Shown here one piece after another: positions 28,873 through 37,688 of a stretch of DNA of 64,000 bases; the first letter of the stretch is position 1; each line of letters begins with the position of its first letter. The DNA is from Serratia marcescens (GTDB lineage: Bacteria > Pseudomonadota > Gammaproteobacteria > Enterobacterales > Enterobacteriaceae): contig NZ_JARVZZ010000001.1 of the NCBI RefSeq assembly GCF_029846115.1, positions 2,418,001-2,482,000 on the forward strand, in the 5' to 3' direction. The notes under the pieces are model-generated. The model saw only the letters and a program-made list of their open reading frames with translations, ran no database searches and was not told the DNA's origin. A program made the translations under genes and the position numbers.

Positions 28873-29227
28873 ATCAGATATCCTCTTGATTAGTCGTTGT
28901 CCTATTTCGTTACGGGATCAATTATAGCAGGGGTATTTATTTTTGCCGCACGAAAATGGCTATTGCACAAATAGGAGTGGCCTAATGGCACTATTTTTAT
29001 TTGATTTTTGTTTTTGTGTAATTTGATGAATTTTATTGCGATTTTTTTTTTGGTTATTATTTAGATCAGTGACGATTTATCCCTGTTATCTTATTTTCTA
29101 CAGGCATACTGCTCCGGATAAATATCCACTTTGTTATCGTGGTGTTAATTCCAAGCCTATTCAGATTGATAGCCGTAATAGATACGGCTAAAGTAAGAGA
29201 ATTATCCCCAGTCTTTATTGGCGAGTG
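28873..29227. promoter_or_regulatory. dps promoter region and AT-rich gap
   Basis: This 355-bp gap separates divergent dps and the P-loop kinase gene. On the minus strand TATAAT (28921-28926) is preceded by TG-C, an extended -10, with no good -35 17 bp upstream, giving a leader of about 42 bases. The rest is AT-rich (T-runs near 29040) and holds no convincing gene. Confidence 0.6.
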
Positions 29228-29779
29228 ATGAAAATTAACGTCGTCGGCACCAGCGGCAGCGGTAAAAGCACCCTGGCGCGTCAACTGGCGGAACGCCTTG
29301 ACGTTCCCTATATCGAGATGGACAGACTCTATTGGCGGCCTGAGTGGCAGGGGACGCCCGATGACGCGTTCCTGGCGCGGCTTGAGCAGGCGCTGGCCGA
29401 AGCGGGAGGAGGCTGGGTGCTGGACGGCAACTACAGCCGCACGCAACCGCTCAAGTGGCGCGAGGTCGATTATATCCTGTGGCTGGACTACGGTTTCTGC
29501 CGCACGCTGTGGCAGGCCGTGCGCCGTGCGTGCCGTCGCGCGGCCAGCAAAAGCGAGCTGTGGCCGGGCACCGGCAATCGGGAAAGTTTCCGCCGTTCTT
29601 TCTTTAGCCGCGAGTCGATCGTGCTGTGGACGATCCGCACTTACTCGAAGAACCGGCGAAAATACCTGGCGGAGATGGCCCGTACCGATGTAGGGCGCCG
29701 TTTCAAGCGCTTGCGCTCTCCCCGCCAGGCCGCCGATTTTCTACGGACGCTGCCGCAGGTTCACAGCAGCAGACGGTGA
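29228..29779 (+). CDS. P-loop adenylate-kinase-like ATPase
   Basis: A 183-aa cytoplasmic protein with Walker A GTSGSGKST at residues 7-15 and an adenylate/shikimate-kinase-like arrangement (YIEMDRLYWRPEW, VLDGNYSRTQPL, YILWLDYGF). It resembles the 'topology modulation protein' group of small nucleoside/adenylate-kinase-like ATPases, whose substrates are unknown. I take the ATG at 29228 rather than the adjoining GTG at 29225. The C-terminal 19 bases overlap the convergent YhcH-like gene. Confidence 0.85.
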   Translation: MKINVVGTSGSGKSTLARQLAERLDVPYIEMDRLYWRPEWQGTPDDAFLARLEQALAEAGGGWVLDGNYSRTQPLKWREVDYILWLDYGFCRTLWQAVRRACRRAASKSELWPGTGNRESFRRSFFSRESIVLWTIRTYSKNRRKYLAEMARTDVGRRFKRLRSPRQAADFLRTLPQVHSSRR

Positions 29780-30228
29780 TGGATCCTCACCACCGCTTTC
29801 TTGATTTGCTGCGGGCGCTGCCACAGGCAGCCGGTCTTGTGCGGTTCCATCTGGAAAAAGATCGCGAACATGCCGTGCGTCATGTGCAGCGTTTGCGGGT
29901 GGCGTTTGATATCCAGCAGCAGAAGGTCGCTATTTTCTGCGTGCGGATGTTCGCGATGCCAGTCGCCCGCCAGGCCGTATTCGATGCGTTCTTCGCCGCT
30001 GATCAGCAGATGCAGCGCGATGTACTCCTGATGCATTTCGGCGCGCTTTTCCGCCGTAGGCACGGTGGTCAGCGTCATCACGTCCATAAAGATGTTGTCG
30101 CCGTCGATCGGGTGATGGCCCAGCGCCAGTTCGGGCAGGTCGCATCGGCGCAACTCGGTCAGGGTTGAAACCAGCGCCGGCGCGAGTCCGCGGCCGAAGC
30201 GTGGGTTGAACAGGCTGTTGTGAATCAC
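29761..30228 (-). CDS. YhcH/YjgK/YiaL family protein
   Basis: A 155-aa beta-sandwich protein of the YhcH/YjgK/YiaL (DUF386) family. Characteristic segments are GHHPIDGDNIFMDVMTLTT, EMHQEYIALHLLISGEERIEY and FAIFFQMEPHKTGC, containing the metal-binding histidine/glutamate set. Relatives are associated with sialic acid or biofilm-related sugar metabolism, probably as anomerases or sugar-acid binding proteins, but the substrate here is unknown and no sugar operon adjoins it. Confidence 0.88.
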   Translation of the reverse strand: MIHNSLFNPRFGRGLAPALVSTLTELRRCDLPELALGHHPIDGDNIFMDVMTLTTVPTAEKRAEMHQEYIALHLLISGEERIEYGLAGDWHREHPHAENSDLLLLDIKRHPQTLHMTHGMFAIFFQMEPHKTGCLWQRPQQIKKAVVRIHHRLLL

Positions 30229-30360
30229 TGTTATTCTCCATGTGAGCGAAAGTCCAAAGAGCCTGCGATACAGGCTAAGGGGAAGTATGCCGATTTGTCA
30301 CGAGGAAAACAGTTAACCCGCCTGCATTCCGGCGTTGCGGTCGGCAGGCGAGTCAGGCGA

Positions 30361-31248
30361 TCAGGAAAGGCTTTCGAGGCGCGGCTTGGGGCGAATGGTC
30401 AGGGCGGAGCCCATGGAGGCGGCGATAATCGCCGCCAGCGCCAACCATTGCACGCCGCTCAGGTGTTCGCCGAGGAACAGCATGCCGGACAGCGCCGCCA
30501 TCGCCGGTTCCAGGCTCATTAAGGTGCCGAAGGTGCGCGCCGGAATTTTGGGCAGCGCGATGATCTCCAGCGAATAAGGCAGCGCGGTGGAGAGGATCGC
30601 CACCGCCAGCGCCACCGGCAGAATATCGAGGTTGAACAGCACGCTGCCGGTTTGCCAGGCGCCGATCGGGCAGAACACCAGCGCGGCGATCAAGGAACCG
30701 AGCGCCACCGTGCCGGGGCCGTGATCGCCGCCGGCCTTTTGGCCGAAAATGATATAGACCGCCCAGCAGGCGCCGGCGCCGAGCGCACAGGCGGCACCGA
30801 ACGGATCGATCCCGCCCACGCCGTGGCCGAGCGGCAACAGGAACCACAGCCCGGCGATCGCCAATGCCACCCAGAGGAAGTCTATCGGCCGCCGCGAAGA
30901 GAACATGGCCACCGCCAACGGGCCGGTAAACTCCAGCGCTACGGCGATGCCGAGCGGCACGGTGCGCAGCGACAGGTAGAACAGGTAGTTCATCGCGCCG
31001 AGCGACAGGCCGTAAATCAGCAGCGGCAAGCGGCTGCCGGCGACGATGCGCATACGCCACGGGCGGAAGATAATGAACAGAATCAGGGTGCCGATGAAAA
31101 GACGCAACGTCGTAATGCCTTCTGCGCCCACGATCGGGAACAGGCTTTTGGCCAACGAGGCACCGCTTTGGATAGACACCATGGCGATGATTAACAGACA
31201 GATGGGCAGCAGCGCGGAGGGCGCTCTGCCGGAAGTAGATAACGACAT
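30361..31248 (-). CDS. rhtA: Threonine/homoserine exporter RhtA
   Basis: A 295-aa inner-membrane protein (E. coli RhtA 295 aa) of the EamA/DMT superfamily with about 10 transmembrane helices. The N-terminal block LLIIAMVSIQSGASLAKSLFP and the second EamA repeat (ALPYSLEIIALPKIPARTFGTLMSLEPAMAA, core) match RhtA. It exports L-threonine and homoserine. The gene order dps-rhtA-ompX is the E. coli one, though here two extra genes lie between dps and rhtA. Confidence 0.95.
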   Translation of the reverse strand: MSLSTSGRAPSALLPICLLIIAMVSIQSGASLAKSLFPIVGAEGITTLRLFIGTLILFIIFRPWRMRIVAGSRLPLLIYGLSLGAMNYLFYLSLRTVPLGIAVALEFTGPLAVAMFSSRRPIDFLWVALAIAGLWFLLPLGHGVGGIDPFGAACALGAGACWAVYIIFGQKAGGDHGPGTVALGSLIAALVFCPIGAWQTGSVLFNLDILPVALAVAILSTALPYSLEIIALPKIPARTFGTLMSLEPAMAALSGMLFLGEHLSGVQWLALAAIIAASMGSALTIRPKPRLESLS

Positions 31249-31648
31249 CCTTAACGGGCCTTTTTTGCGCCGTTCCTCAGCCTTGAGAAAACGGTCGAAA
31301 CGGGGATGCGAGCAGTGTAAATGAAATGGCGAAAATCTGTCTGAGAAAAGCGCGCATCGCGGTGAAATCCGCCGATCCTCGGATGAGATGTGGCGAATTT
31401 GGTCAAAAAGTGCGCTTTTTCTTAAGAATTATCTGGATATTAAATTGGTGATTTTTGTCACAGAAAGCCGTAGAATACGGCCGAAAATAGAGCGAAAAGA
31501 AGCAGATACACTGTTCTTGAAATCTTCTGTTACACGATATAAAGCATTAGACACTCATTTCAAGGCAGAGTTTCACGCTAATTTTTGTTATATTTTCAAA
31601 GCATGAACAAATGGATGTACTTAATAATAAAACGCGTTTGAGGTGGTT
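31249..31648. promoter_or_regulatory. rhtA-ompX divergent intergenic region
   Basis: A 400-bp AT-rich region between divergent rhtA and ompX. It holds a short hairpin AAAAAG-TGCG-CTTTTT (31405-31420), a GTGA-N6-TCAC-like element near 31448, and GAGG before the ompX ATG. Several A/T-rich promoter-like segments exist but none is unambiguous. An open frame of 72 codons at 31388-31606 looks random and was not called. Confidence 0.4.
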
Positions 31649-32167
31649 ATGAAAAAAATTGCATGTCTTTCCGCAGTAGCAGCTTGCGTATTAGCAGTTA
31701 GCGCAGGTACCGCATTCGCTGGTCAGAGCACCGTATCCGCTGGCTATGCGCAGGGTGATCTCCAAGGCGTTGCTAACAAGGCCGACGGTTTCAACCTGAA
31801 ATACCGTTACGAGTTCGACAACAACCCACTGGGTGTGATCGGCTCTTTCACCCACCTGGAAAAAAATCGTTCTGAAAACGGTTTCTACAAGAAATCTCAG
31901 TACGATTCCATCACCGCAGGTCCAGCTTACCGCTTCAACGACTGGGCGAGCATCTACGGTGTGATCGGTGTTGGCTACGGCAAAAACATCGACAACGCCC
32001 AGGCTGGCGGTAACAAAGGTGGCAACAGCGACTACGGCTTCACCTACGGTGCCGGTCTGCAGTTCAACCCAATCGAAAACGTTGCCCTGGACGTTGGCTA
32101 CGAGCAGAGCCGCATCCGCAGCGTGGACGTTGGCAGCTGGAACGTTGGCGTAGGCTACCGCTTCTAA
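31649..32167 (+). CDS. ompX: Outer membrane protein OmpX
   Basis: A 172-aa protein (E. coli 171) with a signal peptide (MKKIACLSAVAACVLAVSAGTAFA) and an eight-stranded beta-barrel of the Ail/Lom/OmpX family. Alternating aromatic strands (STVSAGYAQGD, FNLKYRYEF) and the C-terminal WNVGVGYRF needed for BAM recognition are present. It belongs to a family involved in adhesion and serum resistance. The codon usage is strongly biased (few rare codons), consistent with a highly expressed gene. The ATG at 31649 follows GAGGTGG. A strong terminator follows. Confidence 0.97.
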   Translation: MKKIACLSAVAACVLAVSAGTAFAGQSTVSAGYAQGDLQGVANKADGFNLKYRYEFDNNPLGVIGSFTHLEKNRSENGFYKKSQYDSITAGPAYRFNDWASIYGVIGVGYGKNIDNAQAGGNKGGNSDYGFTYGAGLQFNPIENVALDVGYEQSRIRSVDVGSWNVGVGYRF

Positions 32168-32220
32168 GATTTCTTCATGCCTGCGGGCGTGAATGCGCGG
32201 CACAGGTTGCTGCGCGGATA

Positions 32221-32249
32221 AAAAATCCGCCTTCGGGCGGATTTTTTTT
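32221..32249 (+). terminator. Rho-independent terminator of ompX
   Basis: AAAAATCCGCC (32221-32231) pairs perfectly with GGCGGATTTTT (32236-32246) around a TTCG loop, followed by more T residues. It lies 54 bases after the ompX stop and just before the end of the convergent nitrilase gene. Confidence 0.9.
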
Positions 32250-32257
32250 ATCTGTCA

Positions 32258-33238
32258 TTAGCCGCCGCGCCCCGTCGGCTGCGTCGAAAAGCGCGCGCTG
32301 CGGGCATCGCGCTCATAGCCTTGCGGTTCGGTTAGTGAACCGTACAGCTCGGGGCGGCGTCCATAAATCCAGCGGCGGCCGGTGCTGAGCGGGATCAGCG
32401 CCAGGTCGAGATCGGCGCTGACCATCCGATCTTCCGCCGCCCAGGTCTCCGCCACGATGCGGCCGTAGGGATCGAGGATCATCGCATTGCCGGTGCGTAC
32501 CTCATCGTCATCGCGGCCCACGCCGTTGCTGAACAGCAAAAACAGCCCGTTGTCGTGAGCGCGCGAGGGCAGCCAGCGCATCAGCCAGCCGCGGCCGTGC
32601 TCACCGCGAAAGGCGGCTTCTATTGCCTGCGGATCTTCCGCCCGCCGCTGCCACAGCGCCTGTGGGATCGGCTTCATGCCGTGCGGGCTGCGCGAATGAG
32701 TGCCGCCGGTCTGGTGCGGGGCCATCAGCACTTCCGCGCCCATCAGCGCCGTTGCACGCACATTCTCCACCAGATTGTTGTCCCAGCAGATCAATACGCC
32801 TACGCGCACGCCCCAGGGGGTGTCGAACACCGTATAGCGATCGCCGCTGGCGATAGCCGGGTGTTCGAAGGCGTGCAGTTTACGGTGCACATGCAGCGCG
32901 CCGTCCGGCAGGCATACGGCGTAGGCGTTGTAGCAACGGCCGTCGTCGCCCAGCTCGATCAGCCCGACGCCGATCGCCATGTTGTAACGCTCCGCCAGTG
33001 GGCGAATACGCGCCAGCGAAGGGCTGGCGGCGATCGGTTCCGCCAGCGCCCGCACTTCGGCGTCGGAAAGATGGCGCACGTGCCAGTAGCCGGTGATGCA
33101 CATTTCTGGGAAGGCCAGCAGCTGTACCTGCTGCTCGGCCGCCTGAGCGATAAAGCGCTCAATGGTCGACAGGTTGTAATTCTTATCGTTGGCGCGATGC
33201 TGGAATTGCACCGTGGCGGCGCGCAATGAGATGGTCAT
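32258..33238 (-). CDS. Carbon-nitrogen hydrolase (nitrilase superfamily)
   Basis: A 326-aa cytoplasmic enzyme with the nitrilase catalytic triad: Glu45 (FPEM), Lys120 (HRKLHAF) and Cys151 (LICWDNN). It hydrolyses amides or nitriles; the substrate is unknown. Length fits an aliphatic amidase or N-carbamoyl hydrolase-type member. I chose the ATG at 33236-33238 (MTISLRAATVQFQH); a longer frame would run across the divergent promoter. It faces a LysR regulator across a 91-bp gap holding a palindrome, so the LysR protein probably controls it. Confidence 0.88.
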   Translation of the reverse strand: MTISLRAATVQFQHRANDKNYNLSTIERFIAQAAEQQVQLLAFPEMCITGYWHVRHLSDAEVRALAEPIAASPSLARIRPLAERYNMAIGVGLIELGDDGRCYNAYAVCLPDGALHVHRKLHAFEHPAIASGDRYTVFDTPWGVRVGVLICWDNNLVENVRATALMGAEVLMAPHQTGGTHSRSPHGMKPIPQALWQRRAEDPQAIEAAFRGEHGRGWLMRWLPSRAHDNGLFLLFSNGVGRDDDEVRTGNAMILDPYGRIVAETWAAEDRMVSADLDLALIPLSTGRRWIYGRRPELYGSLTEPQGYERDARSARFSTQPTGRGG

Positions 33239-33280
33239 GGTATCTCTCCGGTTAGGGTCTGCGTTGATTACAGCAGGTAG

Positions 33281-33301
33281 ATTGATTACTGTATAATCAA
33301 T
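33281..33301. promoter_or_regulatory. Palindromic operator between nitrilase and LysR genes
   Basis: ATTGATTA (33281-33288) and TAATCAAT (33294-33301) form a perfect 8-bp inverted repeat with a 5-bp spacer. An extra TTGATTAC copy lies just upstream at 33264. The layout and position in a LysR divergent promoter suggest the LysR-binding site. Confidence 0.65.
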
Positions 33302-33329
33302 TAAATTCCCTATTCGATAACCTAATGGA

Positions 33330-34202
33330 ATGGATATAAAACAACTGCGCGCCCTGGTGGCGCTGGCCGAACAGGGCAACTATCGGCAGGCGGCGAGCCG
33401 GCTGTACATCAGCCAACCGGCGCTGAGCAAGCAGATTCAGGCGCTGGAAACCCAGCTCGGCGTTCGGCTGTTCGAGCGTGGCCGACAGGGGGCGGTGCTC
33501 ACCGCCGGCGGCCAGCGGCTCTACCCGGAGGCGCAGGCGCTGGTGGAACAGTACCAGCAGTTTCAGCGGCGCGCCCGGCGGGTGGCACTCGGGGAGGCGG
33601 GGCGGCTGGCGTTGGGGTTTGGCCTTTCCAGCTTTCATCTGGCGCCGCAGTTGGTAGCCGCCTTTCGCCGGCGTTTTCCCGAGGTGGCGATCGGCCTGGA
33701 GGATATCCCGTCGGAACGGCAGTATCAGCTGCTGTTACAGGGGGAGTTGCAGGCGGGCTTCGTGCGTTTGCCGGTCAATACGCCGCTGTGCGGCGTGGCA
33801 ATGCTGAGTGACCGGTTGGTGCTGGCTGCGCCGGGTGCGCTGGCGCTGTGCGCCGACGATCTGATGGCGCGTTTCAATCAGCTGCCGCTGCTGCAGTTGA
33901 CCCCTAAACGTGGGCGTGGGCTGAGCGATCAGTCGCTGCGGTTTATCGCCGCTCACCGGTTGACGCCGACCGTGGTGCAGCAGGCCGGCGATATCCAGAC
34001 GCTGCTGGCGCTGGTCGCCGCCGGCGTCGGCGTCGCGCTGTTGCCGCACAGCATCACGCATATCGCGCCGGCCGGCATCGACATTCTGCCGCTGAGCGGC
34101 GAGGAAACGGAGTGGCAGGTCGGCATCGCCTGGGACCCGCAACGCACCGACGCGCTGCGGGACAACTTCATTCAGACGGCGTTGGCGATGCAACGCGGTT
34201 AG
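33330..34202 (+). CDS. LysR family transcriptional regulator
   Basis: A 290-aa regulator with the LysR winged helix-turn-helix at the N-terminus (MDIKQLRALVALAEQGNYRQAASRLYISQPALSKQIQALE, core AASRLYISQPALSKQ) and a two-lobed co-inducer domain. It lies divergent to the carbon-nitrogen hydrolase gene, its likely target. The effector is probably a substrate or product of that enzyme (inference). The C-terminus ends within four bases of the convergent GNAT gene. Confidence 0.92.
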   Translation: MDIKQLRALVALAEQGNYRQAASRLYISQPALSKQIQALETQLGVRLFERGRQGAVLTAGGQRLYPEAQALVEQYQQFQRRARRVALGEAGRLALGFGLSSFHLAPQLVAAFRRRFPEVAIGLEDIPSERQYQLLLQGELQAGFVRLPVNTPLCGVAMLSDRLVLAAPGALALCADDLMARFNQLPLLQLTPKRGRGLSDQSLRFIAAHRLTPTVVQQAGDIQTLLALVAAGVGVALLPHSITHIAPAGIDILPLSGEETEWQVGIAWDPQRTDALRDNFIQTALAMQRG

Positions 34203-34205
34203 GTT

Positions 34206-34736
34206 TTAGAGTGGGCAATGCAGCACGACGATCGGGCTCTGGTGATACTCGCTGCGGTGGCTTTCGCTAAAGCCGACTTTATTCGCCAGCGCCAGCGAGG
34301 CCTGGTTTTCCGGCGAGATGATGCAGACGGTTTTCTCGCCCGGCAGGTGCGTCTTACCCCAGGCCAGCGCCGCCCGCAAAGCCTCGGTGGCGTAGCCTTT
34401 GCCGTGCGCCGAGCTCACCAGCGTCCAGCCCATTTCCGGCGCGTCGAGCGCCGGGGTGATGTCGCGCAGGAAGTTGGAGAAGCCGATGCTGCCGAGATAC
34501 TCGCCGCTCTGTTTGTCACGCACCGCCCAATACCCGTACCCCAACAGCGCCCAGTGGCCGACGTAGCGCATCAGGCGCCCCCAGGAGTCTTCCCGGTTGC
34601 GCGGCGTGCCGCCGATATAGCGTACCACCAGCGGATCGGCCCACAGAGCGGCCAGCGAGTCGAAGTCGTCCAGCGTGTGCGCGTCCAGCCGCAGGCGTTC
34701 GGTGACAAGCGTTGGCGCGGTGTTGATTACGGTCAT
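34206..34736 (-). CDS. GNAT acetyltransferase (RimJ/RimL-type)
   Basis: A 176-aa GNAT protein of the ribosomal-protein-alanine acetyltransferase-like group (TERLRLDAHTLDDFDSLAALWADPLVVRYIGG, then the motif A SAHGKGYATEALRAAL, and ENQASLALANKVGFSES). The substrate is unknown; such paralogues acetylate amino groups of proteins or small molecules. It is isolated on the minus strand, convergent with the LysR gene. The short, variable C-terminus lacks any second domain. Confidence 0.88.
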   Translation of the reverse strand: MTVINTAPTLVTERLRLDAHTLDDFDSLAALWADPLVVRYIGGTPRNREDSWGRLMRYVGHWALLGYGYWAVRDKQSGEYLGSIGFSNFLRDITPALDAPEMGWTLVSSAHGKGYATEALRAALAWGKTHLPGEKTVCIISPENQASLALANKVGFSESHRSEYHQSPIVVLHCPL

Positions 34737-34799
34737 GTTGCTGCTCCTGCACAGGGTGAAAGGCGATGAAAAACAATGGCATTCAGTATGCCAGAGAAA

Positions 34800-36170
34800 T
34801 CACACTGCCAGCCACAACAGCCAGGTGAGCAGAAAGCCGCTCAGGCCGAGCAAGGTGGTCAGCACCGTCCAGGTCTTCAGGCCATCGGCCACCGACAGCC
34901 CCAGATAGCGCGTGACGATCCAAAAACCGGAGTCGTTGACGTGGGAAAGCCCCAGTCCGCCGAAACAGGTCGCCAGCGTCACCAGCACCAGCTGTAGCTG
35001 ATTCAAGCCGCTGACCGCTTCCGACAACAGGCCACCGGTGGTCAGGATCGCCACGGTGGCGGACCCTTGCGAAGCGCGAAGCGCCAGCGAAATGATAAAG
35101 GCGGCGGGCACCAGCGGCAGGCCGATGGCTGTCAGTACTTCTGCCAGCGCTTTGCCGACGCCAGATTCCACCAGCACCTTGCCGAACACGCCGCCCGCGC
35201 CAGTCACCAGGATCACCACTGCGGCGGTCGGCAGCGCGGCGCCCATCACGTCGCTGGCGTGCTGCAGGCTCCAGCCGCGGCGCAGCGCCAGGAAATAGAA
35301 GGCCAGCAGCAGGGCGATCATCAGCGCCACCGCCGGTGAGCCCAGCAGCGACAGCGTATCGCGCAGCGCCGAGCCGGCCGGCAACAGCGTAGCGGAGACG
35401 GTGCCGAGCATGATGATGGCGATCGGGATGACGATCAGCGCCGCCACCAGGCCGGCGCCGGGCGGGTTGATGCGATCGCTGAGCGGCGCTTGCCCTTCCG
35501 GACGCGGTTCCGGCGCCGCCAGCTGCAGTTGTTCCAGCACCTCTATCGATAACGGATAGGTTTTGCGGTTGAGGTAGTTGGCGGCGAAATAGCCGATCGC
35601 GCCGACCGGAATACAGATCGCGAGGCCGATGATGGTCAGCCAACCGATGTCGGCGTTGAGCAAACCGGCGGCGGCGACCGGGCCGGGGTGCGGCGGCAGC
35701 GCGACGTGTACCGTCAACATCACGCCGGCCATCGGCAGGCCGAACTTCAGCGGCGACACTTTGGCGACCTTGGCGAAGCCATAGATAATCGGCGCCAGAA
35801 TGATAAAACCGACGTCGAAGAATACCGGAATGCCGAGAATGAATGCGGCGAGGGTCAGTGCGGCGACGGTATGTTTCGGCCCCAGCCCCTGGCTGAAGCG
35901 TTGCGCCAGCGACTCGGCGCCGCCCGAGTGTTCGATCATGCGGCCAAGCATCGCCCCCAGGCCGATGATGATGGTCACCGAGCCAAGCACGCCGCCCATC
36001 CCGGCGGTCATCACTTTCATCACTTCGCCGGTCGGAATGCCGCTGGCCAACGCCACCAGCAGACTGACCACCAACAGCGCGACGAAGGGCTGCACCTTCG
36101 CCTTGATGACCATCAATAACAGCAGCACCACGCCGAGTACGGCAATCAGCAACAGCAGAGAGGTAGACAT
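34800..36170 (-). CDS. ygbN: GntP-family transporter of the tetronate locus (YgbN-like)
   Basis: A 456-aa inner-membrane permease of the GntP gluconate:H+ symporter family with about 12-14 hydrophobic segments (PVFFDVGFIILAPIIYGFAK and SHVNDSGFWIV are family blocks). It is the last gene of the ltnD-otnK-otnC-otnI locus. Position and family match E. coli YgbN, so import of L-threonate, D-threonate/erythronate or a related acid sugar is the inferred role. I chose the ATG at 36168-36170; the longer frame adds a basic, non-membrane leader. A 105-bp gap separates it from otnI, so it may have a promoter of its own. Confidence 0.88.
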   Translation of the reverse strand: MSTSLLLLIAVLGVVLLLLMVIKAKVQPFVALLVVSLLVALASGIPTGEVMKVMTAGMGGVLGSVTIIIGLGAMLGRMIEHSGGAESLAQRFSQGLGPKHTVAALTLAAFILGIPVFFDVGFIILAPIIYGFAKVAKVSPLKFGLPMAGVMLTVHVALPPHPGPVAAAGLLNADIGWLTIIGLAICIPVGAIGYFAANYLNRKTYPLSIEVLEQLQLAAPEPRPEGQAPLSDRINPPGAGLVAALIVIPIAIIMLGTVSATLLPAGSALRDTLSLLGSPAVALMIALLLAFYFLALRRGWSLQHASDVMGAALPTAAVVILVTGAGGVFGKVLVESGVGKALAEVLTAIGLPLVPAAFIISLALRASQGSATVAILTTGGLLSEAVSGLNQLQLVLVTLATCFGGLGLSHVNDSGFWIVTRYLGLSVADGLKTWTVLTTLLGLSGFLLTWLLWLAV

Positions 36171-36275
36171 GAAAAAAGCCTTTCGTTGGGTAAGCGTTGG
36201 GCACCGCGATCGCCGCGTGGCGATACGGGTGCGTTTCATTGTTATAAAATCGATTTCCTGGTGTCGGCGACGGCG

Positions 36276-37052
36276 TTAGCGGTAAGGCTTCAGCCAGCCG
36301 AGCCCGGCGGCGGTATCGCCGCGCGGCCGGTATTCGCAACCTATCCAACCCTGATAGCCGAGCGCATCCAGCCTGTCGAACAGCCACGGATAATTCAGTT
36401 CGCCCTCGTCCGGCTCATGGCGATCCGGCACGGAGGCTATCTGGATATGCGCGTAGCACCCAGCCAGCGTCTCCAGCAGCCCGCTGATATTGCCATCCAC
36501 TAACTGCGCGTGGAAAAAGTCGAACTGAATGAACACGTTCGGTCTCCCGATCGCCGCCACGGCTTCCGCCACCTGGTGTTGGCTGGCAAACAGGTAGTCG
36601 GGCTTGACCGGCGGGCTGAGCGCTTCGAGCAGCACCTTGACGCCGTGCGGGGCGAAGGCGTCGGCGGCATAGCGCGCATTGGCGATAAAGGTGTCGAGAT
36701 AACGCTGTCGATCCGCGCCTGCGGGCACCACGCCGGCCATCAGGTGCACGCAGGGGCAGGAAAGGGCGATGGCGTAGGCCAGCGCGCGATCGATATCGGC
36801 GCGCGCGTCCTGCTCGCGGCCCGGCAGCGCCGCCAGCCCCCATTCGCCGGCGACGGCATCGCCGGGCGCGGTGTTGAACAGCACCTGTTGCAGGCCGTGT
36901 TCGCGCAGCTTTTCGGCCAACAGCTCGGCGGGATAGTCGTAAGGGAACAGGAACTCCACCGCGCTGAAGCCCTGTGCGGCAGCGGCGGCGAAGCGCTCGA
37001 GGAACGGCACTTCGTTAAACATCATCGATAAATTGGCGGCAAATTTAGGCAT
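36276..37052 (-). CDS. otnI: 2-oxo-tetronate isomerase OtnI
   Basis: A 258-aa TIM-barrel enzyme of the hydroxypyruvate isomerase family (xylose-isomerase-like). Segments such as [34 protein letters not shown] and [13 protein letters not shown] and the C-terminal IGCEYRP are family features. In the known pathway it converts 2-oxo-tetronate to 3-oxo-tetronate before phosphorylation. It sits three bases downstream of otnC. Confidence 0.93.
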   Translation of the reverse strand: MPKFAANLSMMFNEVPFLERFAAAAAQGFSAVEFLFPYDYPAELLAEKLREHGLQQVLFNTAPGDAVAGEWGLAALPGREQDARADIDRALAYAIALSCPCVHLMAGVVPAGADRQRYLDTFIANARYAADAFAPHGVKVLLEALSPPVKPDYLFASQHQVAEAVAAIGRPNVFIQFDFFHAQLVDGNISGLLETLAGCYAHIQIASVPDRHEPDEGELNYPWLFDRLDALGYQGWIGCEYRPRGDTAAGLGWLKPYR

Positions 37053-37055
37053 GGT

Positions 37056-37688
37056 TCAGCTCCGTAATTCGGCAATTTCATCATCGGTCAAATAGCGGAT
37101 AGGACGATCGCCGAGGGTGAAGATCAGCCGCGCCGCATCTTCCATCTCTTCGGCATTGTCCGCCGCCGCTCGCAGGTCTTTACCGGTCACCACCGGCCCG
37201 TGGTTGGCCAGCAAAAAGGCGCGGTGGGTGGGCGCCAGGCGGGCCAGATCCTGCGCCAGCCTTTCGTCGCCGGGGCGGTAGTAGGGCACCACCGGCACCT
37301 TGCCGACGCGCATCACCACATAGGGGGTGAACGGTTTGATAGCGTTGTTGACGTCCAGCCCCTGCAGGCAAGAGAGCGCCGTGAGGTAGGTGCAATGCAA
37401 GTGCACCACCGCTTTGCATTCCGGATTGTTCAGATACAGCGCTCGGTGAAAGCTGATCTCTTTCGACGGCTTGTCGCCGGAGAGCCAGTCGCCGTTCAGG
37501 CTCACTTTAGACAGGCGATCGGCCTGCAGCTCGCCGAGACAGGAGCCGGTCGGTGTCGCCAACAGCGCGCCGTCCGGCAGCAGCAGCGAGAGGTTGCCGG
37601 CAGAGCCGGTGGCGTAACCGCGTTGGAAAAACGAAGCGCCCAGGCGCACCATCTCTTCTCGTGCCTGCTGCTCGATGGTCATGGTCAT
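37056..37688 (-). CDS. otnC: 3-oxo-tetronate 4-phosphate decarboxylase OtnC
   Basis: A 210-aa class II aldolase/adducin-family enzyme. Zinc-binding His residues appear in VVHLHCTYLTALS and ANHGPVVTG. In the pathway it decarboxylates 3-oxo-tetronate 4-phosphate to dihydroxyacetone phosphate. The start at 37686-37688 overlaps the otnK stop as ATGA, so the genes are translationally coupled. A downstream in-frame ATG (37682) lacks a well-placed ribosome site, while GGAG lies eight bases before 37688. Confidence 0.94.
   Translation of the reverse strand: MTMTIEQQAREEMVRLGASFFQRGYATGSAGNLSLLLPDGALLATPTGSCLGELQADRLSKVSLNGDWLSGDKPSKEISFHRALYLNNPECKAVVHLHCTYLTALSCLQGLDVNNAIKPFTPYVVMRVGKVPVVPYYRPGDERLAQDLARLAPTHRAFLLANHGPVVTGKDLRAAADNAEEMEDAARLIFTLGDRPIRYLTDDEIAELRS

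Noticed and set aside
31388..31606. A 72-codon frame upstream of ompX
   Set aside because: AT-rich, no ribosome site, random-looking composition, overlaps the ompX promoter region.
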